NCBI GenBank assembly: GCA_920105625.2
Contig: OV050030.1
Coordinates: 63,028,322-63,092,321 of the forward strand
Direction: 5' to 3'
DNA length: 64,000 nucleotides
DNA from: Clusia tigrina
Lineage: Eukaryota; Arthropoda; Insecta; Diptera; Clusiidae
The notes below the pieces were generated by a model. That model searched no databases. It was not told the origin of the DNA and saw nothing but the letters and a program-made list of their open reading frames with translations. A program made the position numbers and the translations under genes. Shown piece after piece: positions 49,446 to 60,404 of the stretch; positions within the stretch are counted from its first letter, which is position 1, and every line of letters begins with the position of its first letter.

Positions 49446-51245
49446 TTTCTTTTAATTTTTTTTTTAATTAAGAAATTAATCGTTTTTTTAAATAATAATA
49501 AAAGTATTTTACTATTTTCCATAAATTAACCAGTATTATATCATTTTACTGGCCCAAAACTAGAGCAGAATTATTTCATGTCTGTTATAGAAGAAAACTG
49601 GAAACAGTGGAGTATTATGAAATTCAATCGTGACAAATCATATACATGCTTACATACATATGTACTCGTATGTACATATTTGTGTTTCCATCATTTTGAC
49701 AGGTAGTGAATTGTACCATAAAAATAATGAAATGAAAGTAAAAGCGTCTTCTTGTCGCGATTGGAGTTTTTGTTTTATGTGCGGTGTGGCTTCTTTAAAT
49801 ATAAAGTGGAGCAGAATTCAAGTTGTCAGCAAATTTTGGATATTTCAATATTTTCAGAATAGACAAATATCAGCACAGTTTATTCTTTCGATCTTATATT
49901 TCATATTTTCGCTTTAGCAGCACATTTTTTAAGTCTATCCGTAGAAATAATTATTATGCACAAAAGACCAATTTTGCTAAAAGTATTGATCATCTTTTAA
50001 TATTCATTCCATAAGAAAATTTATTTGAAATATTTTTAATTCTCAGATCAGCTTGAAATACTACATTCAAATTTAATTAAAAATTGTACCACTCATGCAC
50101 ATGAATATGTATGAACACACTGATTTTCCTAATTTTCATAGTATATGATTTTAAGGTGGAAGTAAATTTTATGAACTTAAATTTCTAGTAATAAATGCAT
50201 ATGTTCTTGTTAAATACTGATTTACAAAGTTTTGTAAATAAAACAGTATATATTGCAATAACCTATATATAAACATTTATTTCCTATGGAAAAATGTAGT
50301 TCAACCATGACTGTATTCCAACGCATAATAAACCCCTTCATAATCGAAAACTTTTATAATTAAAAATCTATAAACAATTATTTAAAGTATTTAAAAATCC
50401 AAGAAATTTTAAATTATATTAGGATAAATAATGTATAGTAAAAAATAATTTAATATAAGGTATAATTGAATACATCACTCGCCTTGACGTGGAGATTTGG
50501 GTTATGGAAACTAATAAAAAAGTGCAAAAACTTCTTACTGCTTCATGCTTCTTAGAGTGTGAACTTGTCTTTGGATGTGTATGCACTTATATAGGAAATA
50601 CTTTCAATCAAATAATCTGTTTTGACCAATATTCGTGAATAATATTTGGTACTTCTTATGAGTTCTATTTTTTAATTATTTTCTGTCTAAGTTCTTCTAT
50701 GCAACTGCATGTTTTTTTTTATATTTTATAATAATATAAATTTAATTATATTAATTTAAGTTAATTTTTATTTTGTAAATAATGTATTATAAAATAAATA
50801 GCAAAAATCTGCAAAATTCTTCCTTTTTTTCTACCATTAAAATAAAATTCAATCTAACAATTTGCTTAATATATATAGTATATACGGAAATACAACAACT
50901 TCCTAAAATTGCAGATATTCATTGACGAACGAAATATTTGAATGGATTAGATTTTGTGAAATTTATGAGCTCCTTGAGGCGAAATGCCGCAATCAAAAGC
51001 ATCACAAACTAACATACCAAATGGTATTGAAATCGCAAAAATGCTTACACAATTTCATGCGCATATGTGAGTTAAGAATCGCCGGTATGACTATTTTTAG
51101 ATAATATAAATTCATTGCTGCAATGTTCTACTATAGCAGCAGCAATTAAATATGGTTCAGCAGAATTATTTAATACTGGATAATTTATGTTAAAATAGTA
51201 AACTATTCCTATTATTTTTAAAAAATATAAAAAAATACATTTCTC

Positions 51246-51312
51246 AGCGGGCTTGTAACCGGCATCATAAAATTAATAGGCCAACGCTTTATCCATTGCG
51301 CCATGGATACTT
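51246..51312 (-). repeat. tRNA-Arg-like sequence, probable SINE or pseudogene
   Basis: On the minus strand TATCCATGGCGCAATGGATA and AAGCGTTGGCC form a tRNA-Arg-like D-arm with A box, and GGTTACAAGCCC at 51260-51249 sits where the T-arm/B box would be. The anticodon stem does not pair and the acceptor stem is not evident. Confidence 0.45.
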
Positions 51313-51597
51313 GCAAATATCCCAGCAATTTTTTGTTTGCTAGGCGTCATTATGTCCAACAGCAGAACGTTTATTGAATTCTGTGCCTTTGCCCAACATT
51401 GGCCACGATGCAGTTTCATATATATAATATTCAAAATGAAATGATAATAGTAATTTATATATTAAAATATATATTGTATTTGTAGAAAAAAAAACATTTT
51501 AATAATTTAGAAATTTTATAAATTTTTTGTTTGAAATTAAATTTTTTTTTTATTTAATATGAAATTCACTGTGAACATGAACATACCGCTGTTATAA

Positions 51598-52210
51598 TCA
51601 TTTGTAGCAGAAAAAAGTTACATTTTGGCAGCGGTTCCACGAATGGTATTTGCCCTGTTTGCTAAAGAGCAATTTGAATAGTCTCGTTTTATTTTGCTTT
51701 TGGTAGCACCACGTGAAGTACCTGATATGATTGTTTTGCAATGTTTTGAAATAGGAGAGGATTGCATCTGTGGAGCCTTTGTCGGCGTGAGAGACCCTTT
51801 TGCGGTTAGCGGACTCAAATTTAAATCTTGTGCTTGTTATTTGAGCCCCCAACAAACATTTTCTGGACACCCCTGTTCTAGCTTTTACGCATAGATTGTG
51901 TGTTGACATGTATATAAGTTAGCACGGTAGGGTATGATATGCGGAAAAACTGGGCTACGCTGCATATCACAAGACGACACGTCGGTTGCCACACATCTCT
52001 GCACGCGCGTCCGAACTCATGGGAGCATTGGGTTGCGACAAGCTTGAGCACCGTGTGAAGGCTTTTGGCCGGGAAGTTTGGGAAAGTGCAAGAACAGCAT
52101 ATGTGGATGATCGAATAGGTCTATGGGGTTTGAGGCAACAGAAGTGTCGTGTGCTAATTTTGTCAAGTTGCACCAGGCCAGCTAACTTGGGGAGAGGATA
52201 GGTTTAGTTT
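51598..52210. other. moderately GC-rich region of unknown nature
   Basis: Less AT-rich than its surroundings, with open stretches on both strands (plus 51986-52201: HISARASELMGALGCDKLEH). I do not recognise any domain. It could be a decayed transposon or retrotransposon internal region. Confidence 0.3.
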
Positions 52211-52760
52211 AGTTAGTTCGAGTTGGGGTTTCTGAACGAGTGGAGTCGAATAATCAAGCCAGAAGGCGAGCGTCAAAATAAAGTGAAGGTGCGGTACTTA
52301 AAAAATAAATATTCGAGAACTAAAAATATTTGTACGGAAACTGAATCGTTTGTGACTTTGAAAAACCTAATTATATTCGTGTCAACCTGATCTAACTATT
52401 GAATTAAAAATATTTGTACGGAAACTGAATCGTGTTGTTTGTAACTTTGAAAAACATAATTAAAATAAAAAGATAGCAAACTAAATAGTGATTAAGAGGA
52501 AGTTTATAATCTAAATAAAATAGTGATTAAGAGGAAGTTTATAATCTTAATAATGAAAAAAATATTTAAACTAATAAAAAAATAAATGAAACTTTAATGC
52601 CAAGGAGCTGTATATATTAGTTATCGGCGGCAACTTCATCAACCACCGGGCATCCAGTGAGTCGCAGACCAACGCATAACGCAGGGGCATGTAGTGAGTC
52701 GCAGAGAACGCGTAAGTAGCTTCCCACGGCGCAGGCATTATAGAGAGTTATCAATTAGAA
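52211..52760 (+). repeat. LTR/leader-like region with internal direct repeats
   Basis: Contains two copies of AATATTTGTACGGAAACTGA (52326, 52408), two of AGTGATTAAGAGGAAGTTTA (52486, 52522), and two AGTGAGTCGCAGA blocks (52658, 52693). Such short direct repeats are typical of LTR-retrotransposon untranslated regions. No TG...CA boundaries or coding sequence were linked to it. Confidence 0.3.
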
Positions 52761-53299
52761 ATAATAATTGAAAACTGGTCGAAGCATCGGTGCGGCGCAT
52801 CAGCGTACAATTCTTGAGAGGCTCCCAGTCGTAAATTAATTTATACAGCTCACTCGTAGTCAACTACAACAAATAGAGGACACCCTAAAAGTAGGCTAAG
52901 TGATAAAAAAAAAAATTGATTGCTGAAAGGTTTGCATGTTTGCAAATATTAGGGATAAACCGACAATGGATAAGTTTTACAAAAAAAATGGAAGAATATA
53001 ATATATGAGCGTGACTTCAATAACAGCAGCCTCTTGTATTATAAATAATTACACAAATGCGTTGCAGATGGTTATTGGAGTGCAATGATGAGAGGAGTCA
53101 AATAAGCTATGTTTAAAGTGAAAATCTGAGTACGGTACACAGACATTGGTTTTTAAAAATATTTACAGAAATGAAATGTATTTCCTTATCAGTTAAAATA
53201 AAAATAGGAAATGTATACTTAAAAAAGAAGAAGAAATTTTTTGGTAGATAAAAAATACGAGTTAAAGAATTACGCGAATGATAAGTTCTGACAAAAAAG
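52761..53299. other. AT-rich sequence, nothing recognised
   Basis: No gene or repeat could be supported. Confidence 0.4.
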
Positions 53300-53623
53300 T
53301 AAGGAAAGATGAAGACTGGTTAAACCGACTTCGAGATACCCTTCACTCGAAGATAATTTATGAAACCACACCCGTGGAAATATTGTGGGCAGCAAGTGAA
53401 ACCAACAATGGATCCATATGACGTAAGATGTTACGCCCGGGGGTTTATTACGTTATAATAAACGTAAATCACAAATCTGATATAGATCTTGAGCACTGCA
53501 TATGCATTGGAGTTAATACACCCATTTTTGGAAAGTCATTTTATACGGGAACTGTGATCAATGTTGTGTAATTTGGTCGAACCCATTTCTTGTGCATTAT
53601 ATACTTGTCATTCATTACATACT
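53300..53623 (+). repeat. dispersed repeat copy, left part, interrupted by gypsy
   Basis: Begins GAAGACTGGTTAAACCGACTTCGAGATACCC-like sequence at 53310, matching the start of the copy at 10148. It shares CCCATTTCTTGTGCATTA-type sequence with 10308-10325 and stops at the gypsy LTR. The right part follows the 3' LTR. Confidence 0.65.
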
Positions 53624-53772
53624 TGTCACCGACAGAAACCAATTAGGCAGTTGGTAATCGACCGCTCAGTCAAGCGCACGCATTCTTCTACGGATCAGTA
53701 AATTCCAGCCGTATATTGTTCCATGTAATCTAAATAAGTGTATATTATTTACAATAAAAATCAGCATTTACA
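53624..53772 (+). repeat. 5' LTR of gypsy element (149 bp)
   Basis: Starts TGTCACCGACAGAAACC and ends CATTTACA. It differs from the 3' LTR (59276-59424) at four positions by eye, all transitions. It is preceded by TACT (53620-53623), which also follows the 3' LTR: a 4-bp target-site duplication. Very short for a gypsy LTR. Confidence 0.95.
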
Positions 53773-54059
53773 GTTTAGAAGTGGAATTCATTCCGCCTAC
53801 AAACAAGGAAAAAATTTGAGTGAGTAAATAACGCAGCCAAAAATAACCCTTATGTGAAGCAGCCGCTGACGAACGTATATGCAGCAGATGTATATGTGTA
53901 TAAAATACCACGCAAATATACACACATTTATGTAAAGAGATCGCAAGCAAACAAGTGATGAACGCGCTGAAAGCCATCACAGCGATGGCAGCGAGGCAGT
54001 GTCAGAGTTTGCAACTACGAACGAAGTTAGAAGTACATACATTGGTATATATATATATA

Positions 54060-55008
54060 CGAGGTGTGATCAAAAGATAACCGTTATTTTCATCTTTTCG
54101 TGAGTGACATATGTTCGATGTTCGCATTTTTTTTTTTTATGTTGGTACACATGTCTGTTATATATGTTGGCAATACCAACCATTTTGGATTGTCAGTTTG
54201 TTTTTGACAGATAAAAAGGTTAGTCGTGTTTTGGTGTGCTCTTCGATTTTGTACTATTCGAAAAAAATGGATCAAAGAAACTGTATTCAGTTTTGTGTAA
54301 AAAACGAAATTAAATGCGCAAGGACATTTGAAATGTTGACTGTGGCCTTTGGCGAGTCTACTATGAGCAGAATACAAGTTCAATTGTGGTATAACCGGTT
54401 TAAGGAAGGCCGAGAAGATGTCAATGACGAGGCTCGTCCTGGTCGCCCGAGCACGTCAACAACCGATGAAAATATTGACGCAGTGAAGAAAATGATTTTG
54501 GATAATCGTCGAATCACTATCAGAGAGGTTGCTGATGATGTTGGCATATCGTTCGGCTCATGCCAAGCAATTTTTACGGATGTTTTAGGCATGAAACGTG
54601 CGGCAGCGAAGATTGTTCCAAAATTGCTAAATTTTGAGCAAAAACAACGTCGCATGGACATCGCTCAGGAGCTGTTTTTGGCCAAAAACAAAACCGTTAT
54701 CATGCCTCAACCACCGTATTCACCGGACTTGGCCCCCGCTGACTTTTTCCTCTTTCCAAAACTGAAGACACCGATGAAAGGAAAGCGTTTTGCTACGATT
54801 GAGGAGATAAAAGAAAAATCGAAACAGGAGCTGTTGGCGATACCAAAAAAAGCCTTTCAGAAGTGTTTCGAGGATTGGAAAAAACGCTGGCATAAATGTA
54901 TTATATCTGAGGGGAATTACTTTGAAGGGCACAAGATAGTTGTTGATGAATAAATAAATACTTTATTTTTTGATCACACAATAACGATTATTTTTTTATC
55001 ACACCTCG
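54060..55008 (+). mobile_element. internally deleted mariner nested in gypsy leader
   Basis: 949 bp with inverted ends: left CGAGGTGTGATCAAAAGATA and right, reverse complemented, CGAGGTGTGATAAAAAAATA, with TA on both outer sides. It lies between the gypsy 5' LTR and gag, so it landed after or with the gypsy copy. It contains one open, shortened transposase frame. Confidence 0.93.
54267..54953 (+). CDS. mariner transposase with in-frame core deletion
   Basis: 228 residues from the Met at 54267 (MDQRNCIQFCVKNEIKC), where mariner similarity begins; a longer frame opens at 54111. The N-terminal DNA-binding half is complete: HTH1 with QLWYNRFKEGREDVNDEARP, the GRPSTSTTDENID linker, and HTH2 RRITIREVADDVGISFGSCQ, up to EQKQRRMDIAQEL. 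At about residue 140 it jumps to KNKTVIMPQPPYSPDLAPAD, which carries the third catalytic Asp, and ends with the usual C terminus. The first and second catalytic Asp regions are gone but the frame is preserved. The product could bind the element's ends but not cut. Whether it is expressed is unknown. Confidence 0.85.
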   Translation: MDQRNCIQFCVKNEIKCARTFEMLTVAFGESTMSRIQVQLWYNRFKEGREDVNDEARPGRPSTSTTDENIDAVKKMILDNRRITIREVADDVGISFGSCQAIFTDVLGMKRAAAKIVPKLLNFEQKQRRMDIAQELFLAKNKTVIMPQPPYSPDLAPADFFLFPKLKTPMKGKRFATIEEIKEKSKQELLAIPKKAFQKCFEDWKKRWHKCIISEGNYFEGHKIVVDE

Positions 55009-55158
55009 TACACACCGGCGTGCACTAAAACGGTTAATTTTGGGCAAAGTAAATAAGCAACGGTCAAAACGGCATTTGGCGACAGAAAAATTTCGAAAAA
55101 CGCAAGTTTAAACAAGCAGAATAGAAGTACAGAGTTCGGGAAAATAAAAAGTCGAAGT

Positions 55159-56484
55159 TTGAAATTTGAAGTGTACGGAAGTGGTACAGCCATGATGCTT
55201 GTAAAATTAAATTCGTTAAAAATTGAGCAACTCAACAAACTTCTACGGAGTAATGATGCTATTACGACGGGAAACAAAGCTGCTAAGGTGAACAAATTGT
55301 GGGAAATTTATGGAAGCGATGAAGTGGACTCCGAAGAGTTGGATGAAGACACCGACGAAGATTCAACGCAACAACAAATGAGTGAGCTACGTCAAGCGCT
55401 CATGGAATTGACGAAAACGGTTGGTGAACTTGCCACGGCACGTAACGCAGGCAGGCAAGGCAACATAGCGAGCGCAGAGGAACAACGGGTAACGACACCG
55501 GCACTAGAAAACGAAGGGTTTGCAACAGCACGTCGAGCAACAGCAGCACTACAACGTCCAGCAAGCGTATACGAGATAAGCGCGCTACTACCTACGTATG
55601 ACCCTCTGAAAGGCAGCATAAGTTCCGAGGTATTTGTCGAGAAGATAGTGCAACTCCAAGGAATATATGGTTGGTTCGAAAAGGAGATTTTAGTTGCAGC
55701 GCAACTGAATCTGAAGGGTGTTGCGAAAACCTGGTTAGATTCACAGGAAGTGTTTCATTCTTGGCCAGAGTTTGTCCAGTTATTTGTGAAAGATTTTCCA
55801 AAGAAAATCATGTCGGCGCAAGTGCACCGCGAAATGGCACAACGTAAGCGTCAACCACGAGAAACTTTAGAGGAATACTACTATGCAATGCTGAGCATGG
55901 GTAGACGAGGCAAGATGGATGAGGAATTCATAAATTCGTATGTAATATCGGGGCTAAACGATGCCTATTTGTCGCGCACGTTACTTGCGATGAAGTTCCC
56001 TACATGCAATGACCTTCTCCGTTCACTAGAAGCTATGGTCATCATACCTACGTCAAGCTCGACAAGATCTAGTGCGTCACATGAAAAGGACAGTAACGAA
56101 CCAGTCCAAAAATTCACGTCAGAGAAGAAGCTAATAAAATGCTACAACTGCAACGAACTGGGACATATTTCATCGAAATGTACACAGCCACAGCGGAAGC
56201 CGAGATGTTACAAATGCAACAAGGTTGGTCACGAGGCCAAGTCATGCAAGGCCGACAAACCAACAGTAGCCGAAGTCCAAAGCGAAACTAGCGGAATACC
56301 AAAGCCTGTCACCACAGTGGTCGAGTGGAGAGGCAAACGTTATGACGCCTTCATCGACACTGGTAGTGATGTGTCACTAATTGCGGCATCCAAGGTTCCA
56401 GTTGAGGTACAACGAACAGCGTCAGTGAAGCAGCTTACAGGATTTGGAGGTGCGGTAATAAGCAGCGTAGAGCAATCAATGTAG
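55159..56484 (+). CDS. gypsy Gag with protease start
   Basis: Open frame of 441 residues; the start is ambiguous between the Met at 55159 and Mets at 55192/55195. Layout: an N-terminal SAP-like helical segment (KLNSLKIEQLNKLLRSND, to about residue 52), an acidic region (DEVDSEELDEDTDEDS), the retrotransposon capsid domain (SEVFVEKIVQLQGIYGWFEK to LLRSLEAM, about 155-295), and two CCHC zinc knuckles CYNCNELGHISSKC and CYKCNKVGHEAKSC (about 328-365). The aspartic protease motif FIDTGSDVSLIA lies at about 397-408. The frame is lost just after the protease flap (GFGG), where a frameshift moves the remainder into another frame. Gag itself appears intact. Confidence 0.9.
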   Translation: MKFEVYGSGTAMMLVKLNSLKIEQLNKLLRSNDAITTGNKAAKVNKLWEIYGSDEVDSEELDEDTDEDSTQQQMSELRQALMELTKTVGELATARNAGRQGNIASAEEQRVTTPALENEGFATARRATAALQRPASVYEISALLPTYDPLKGSISSEVFVEKIVQLQGIYGWFEKEILVAAQLNLKGVAKTWLDSQEVFHSWPEFVQLFVKDFPKKIMSAQVHREMAQRKRQPRETLEEYYYAMLSMGRRGKMDEEFINSYVISGLNDAYLSRTLLAMKFPTCNDLLRSLEAMVIIPTSSSTRSSASHEKDSNEPVQKFTSEKKLIKCYNCNELGHISSKCTQPQRKPRCYKCNKVGHEAKSCKADKPTVAEVQSETSGIPKPVTTVVEWRGKRYDAFIDTGSDVSLIAASKVPVEVQRTASVKQLTGFGGAVISSVEQSM

Positions 56485-59353
56485 ACATTGTCGTCGATGG
56501 AGTCACGATCTTGCCCACCTGTCAGATCGTTCCAGATAAGTTTATGACATTTGACATTCTTATTGGTAGAGATGTACTGTGCCAAAACGATTATAGGTTA
56601 ACCATCGAAGCGGGTGTGATGCAGGTTCATAAGAAGACCGGAAATTCGTTTAACATCAATAACGAGACGTCAACCGATGTGGTCGCAAAAGTCGGCGACT
56701 TGCTCAACGAATACGATGACTGCTTTGCGGAAGATTTGGCAAAATTAGGCAGATGTAAAACAACGGAGATGGACATCGTTATCTCAACTGATCAACCGGT
56801 AGTGGGGAAACGTTACCAAGACCCTTATCTCAGCGTACAACATTATCAACGATTGTAGAGAATTTGATAAAACACGGCATTATACGGTATAGTTCATCGG
56901 CACACGCAGCACCGGTAATTCTGGTACAAAAGGCAAATGGCGAAGACAGAATGTGCGTCGACTACCGGGCGCTCAATGCGGTCACGGTCAAAAAGCACTT
57001 CCCGATGCCAGTGGTTGAAGAGCAGCTCTCCAAGTTGGTGGGCAACACGTTATTTACGTCGCTGGACATGACATCTGGGTATTATCAAATACCATTGAAA
57101 GAAGAATGCAAGCCATATACGGCCTCTCTTACGCCAGATGGTTTGTTCGAACACAACGTCACGACGTTCGGGTTACGCAACGCTCCAATGGTGTTTCAGG
57201 AGATGATCGTGCGACTAATTCGAACCCTGAAACATCGCAACAACATTGTAAGCTACGTAGATGAGGTGGTCATCGCAACGAAATCTGTCAACGAAAGCAT
57301 CGAAGTACTATCAGAACTTTTGCAAGCGGTAAGGGCAGCAGGACTCACTCTTAGACCGTCTAAGTGTTATTTTCTGGCAACAACAATACAATTTTTGGGT
57401 CACGTCGTCGATGCACAAGGCATCAGACCAGGCGAAGAAAAGGTGAGATGCATCAAGGAGTTCCCACAGCCACGCACACCGACTGAAGTAAGGTAGTTTC
57501 TGGGCCTCACGGGATTTTTCCGCAAATTCATCGAGGACTATGGTGTAACTGCGAAACCATTAGCCACGCTACTACGAAAGGGTGTCAACTTCGAATGGAA
57601 TTCCGATCACGAGAAGGCATTTGACAAATTGAAAGTGGCACTTGCAACAAAACCAGTATTGGTCATGTTCGATGTGACAAAACAACACGAAGTGCATACT
57701 GATGCCAGCACAATCGGGCTATCAGGCGTAATGTTGCAGCTAGAAGGCGGAGAATGGAAACCAGTCCAGTACTACAGCCGACAATGTAGTTCTATCGAAG
57801 CGCAATATTCAAGTCATGAATTGGAGGTACTCGCCATTGTCGAGTCCCTTGAGATGTTCCGTATGTTCCTGCTGGGCACGCAGTTCGTAGTTCGAACTGA
57901 TTGTAAAGCTGCAGCTACGACAAAGAATCTCACATCATTGCGTCCACGAGTAGCCAGGTGGTGGCTACGATTACAGGAGTTCAATTTTGAATGTGTTCAT
58001 CGCGCCAGAAACAAGATGCAGCATGTGGACTGTTTAAGCAGGGCACCGGTGGAGCTACCATCTCAGCCCGACACAGTTGCTGAACGAGTATTCCAAGTGA
58101 GTCAAGTAATGAAGTCCAACGATTGGGTATACGTTATGCAGACTCAAGACCCAAAGCCACGTCAGGTATGTGCAGTCCTGAAGGGCTTGGGAAACGTAGA
58201 CGAGTCAATAGCTAAGCAAATAAAAACAGACTACGAAATACGCAACGATCGACTATTCCGTAAGATAGGTCACGAGCACAAGTTGGTGGTCCCTCGAGCT
58301 GTTAGGTGGCGCATCACTAAGGCAAACCACGACGACGTTGGCCATTTCGCACTCGAGAAAACACTCAACCGCATCGCAAAACATTTTTGGTTTCAACGAA
58401 TGCGACGATACGTAAAGTCGTATATAGCTTCATGCGAGGAGTGCTGTATAAACAAGGTTAAAGGAGGACGCAAAGAGAGTCAACTGCACGTTATGGACGT
58501 ACTTCCGATTCCATTTAGGCACGTATATATTGACCATGTGGGACCGTTTCCTAAGAGCAAGTCAGGATTTGTTTACGTGCACGTAATAGTATGCGGTTTT
58601 AGCAAATACGTCGTACTAAAGCCGGCCCGAAATACGAAATCCGAACCAGTCATCAAGGCCTTAGAAGAAATGATGGCAATCTTTGGTCAACCAATGCGAA
58701 TCACGTCTGACCAGGGTACAGCATTTACATCAACGAAATTTCAAACATTCATCGAAACGCGAGGCATACAACACATCAAAACCGCCGTCAGAACACCATG
58801 GGCCAATGGTCAGGCCGAACGTGTTAATAAAACGTTGCTGCAAGCTCTGAAATGCACGGTCGTGGAAAATAAAAATTGGGACACCTCTTTAACTACGATA
58901 CAATGGAGTTTGAACTCACAAAAGAATGAGGTAACAGGTTATACTCCTAACGAATTAGTATTCTACTTTAATCCTAGAGACGTAACGTACAATCGAATGG
59001 TGCAAGCAAGACATGATGAGGTTACAGACACGTCAGATATCGATGTTAAACGCGATACTGCAGCAACACGAACTATGACAGAACGTAATAAGTGCAAGGA
59101 GAGATACGATAAAAAGCAACAGTCTCCAAAGAAATATGAAGTGGGCGATTTAGTGGTGATCGACCACGTTTCAACGTCAACAGGCGAATCGCATAAATTG
59201 GATCCTGCCTATAAAGGCCCATACATGAAAGCGACGAGTCGTCCTGTGAGGACGAAGATTCAGGAAAGGCCGAGCTGTCACCGACAGAAACCAATTAGGC
59301 AGTTGGTAATTGACCGCTCAGTCGAGCGCACGCATTCTTCTACGGATCAGTAA
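56485..59353 (+). pseudogene. gypsy Pol (RT, RNase H, integrase) with frameshifts
   Basis: Protease end and RT start 56511-56858 (DILIGRDVLCQNDYRLT). A frameshift precedes the RT frame at 56864-57496 (DRMCVDYRALNAVTVKKHFP, FTSLDMTSGYYQIPL, FGLRNAPMVFQE, SYVDEVVIATK). The catalytic YVDD reads YVDE. A stop replaces the Gln of QFLGLTGFFRKF at 57494. RNase H and integrase follow in one frame, 57629-59353: HTDASTIGLSGVMLQ, YSSHELEVLAIVESLE, the HHCC zinc finger (HDDVGHFALEKT, CEECC), and the integrase triad in YIDHVGPF, ITSDQGTAFTS and QAERVNKTLLQ. A final frameshift near 59240 alters the C terminus; the other frame gives an acidic DESSCEDEDSGKAELSPTE ending inside the LTR. Confidence 0.92.
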
Positions 59354-59424
59354 ATTCCAGCCGTATATTGTTCCATGTAGTCTAAATAAGTGTATATTAT
59401 TTACAATAAAAATCAGCGTTTACA
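59276..59424 (+). repeat. 3' LTR of gypsy element (149 bp)
   Basis: Pairs with the LTR at 53624-53772 and is followed by TACT (59425-59428). The pol reading frames run into it. CAGGAAAGGC just upstream may act as a weak polypurine tract. Confidence 0.95.
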
Positions 59425-60400
59425 TACTTATCAATTTTACAAAGGTCTTAAAGAAGTCTCAATAGTGGTAATGGGTCTTAAAATAGCCCCCATTTTTTTT
59501 TTTTTTTTGCAGTTTTATACTAGGGCCATTTATACTTATATCATCAATAGCAGCATAGCTATGTTAATTTTAAGTTTAAAGGCGGATTCACCGCTGTTGC
59601 CCGAACAACTTTTATTATGCTCTCAACATTTTTTTGTTGGAGAGTGAGCTGAAATTTGGTTCACCGTTTACTTGTTTTTATATATAGTCATTACTATATA
59701 TTAGTATTGTTGCCAACATACGTATTTATGATATTCACTCATAATAATACATACAATTTGCAACGCAAAAAATAAAAATGAGTAGATGGCAATGCTAATC
59801 ATTGAGCTGTCGGACAGAAAATCAAAATCAATTTGAACGAAAGATAGAGAGTCCAGCAAAGTTTTGTTCCGATCTAAATTTTTAACACCTGACAAGCTGC
59901 ATGCCAAAATACCAACAAAAGCTGTTCGAACAACAGTGGTGAATCCGCCTTAAGTTTGTTATGTGGCCGGTCACGATTATATACGATAACTACAAATTGG
60001 TTGACAGAATTACAACTGATACAGGTATTTTAGCTTATCCATCCCGTTTCTTGCATATGTCTTTATAACGGCAAAATTCTTGCTCATACTAAAGTACGTC
60101 CATACATTTTATATATGTATTTTACCTTATCCATCCCGTTTCTTGCATATGTCTTTATAATGGCAAAATTCTTGCTCATGCTAAAGTACGTCCATACATT
60201 TTATATATGTCTTCGTAAGTCTTATGTTCTGACATAAGTCAGTAGTGGAAGAGGCAATAAATATATATTGCCCATATTTTGGATAAAATTTAGTGTGACC
60301 CACATCTACATAACTTCACTCATCAATTGAATCGAATTTATAGTAATTTGAAAAAAGTTCCTACATATTGAAACATAAATGATTGCATACTTTTAAGATA
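59425..60400 (+). repeat. dispersed repeat copy, right part, with 92-bp tandem
   Basis: Continues the repeat interrupted by the gypsy insertion (CAATAGTGGTAATGGGTCTT, AATAGCCCCCAT, then CACATCTACATAACTTCACT near 60300, shared with 17570). Inside, TTATCCATCCCGTTTCTTGC starts at 60035 and again at 60127, giving two tandem copies of 92 bp. A T homopolymer lies at 59493-59508. Confidence 0.55.
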
Positions 60401-60404
60401 CCCA

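Larger units (their letters stand above)
48430..51597. other. AT-rich sequence, no gene recognised
   Basis: Three kb of AT-rich DNA with only short open frames and no domain I know. Two tRNA-like segments at 49385-49445 and 51246-51312 are listed separately. The missing first exon of Ehbp1 could lie here or beyond the window; I did not find it. Confidence 0.4.
53624..59424 (+). mobile_element. gypsy-group LTR retrotransposon, nearly complete
   Basis: Complete LTR to LTR, 5.8 kb including a nested 0.95 kb mariner in the leader. Order: LTR, leader, Gag-protease frame, RT, RNase H, integrase, LTR. It is flanked by the TACT duplication and sits inside a copy of the dispersed ~1.2 kb repeat. LTR divergence of about 3% indicates a fairly recent insertion, yet pol already has frameshifts and a nonsense codon. 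Confidence 0.93.
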
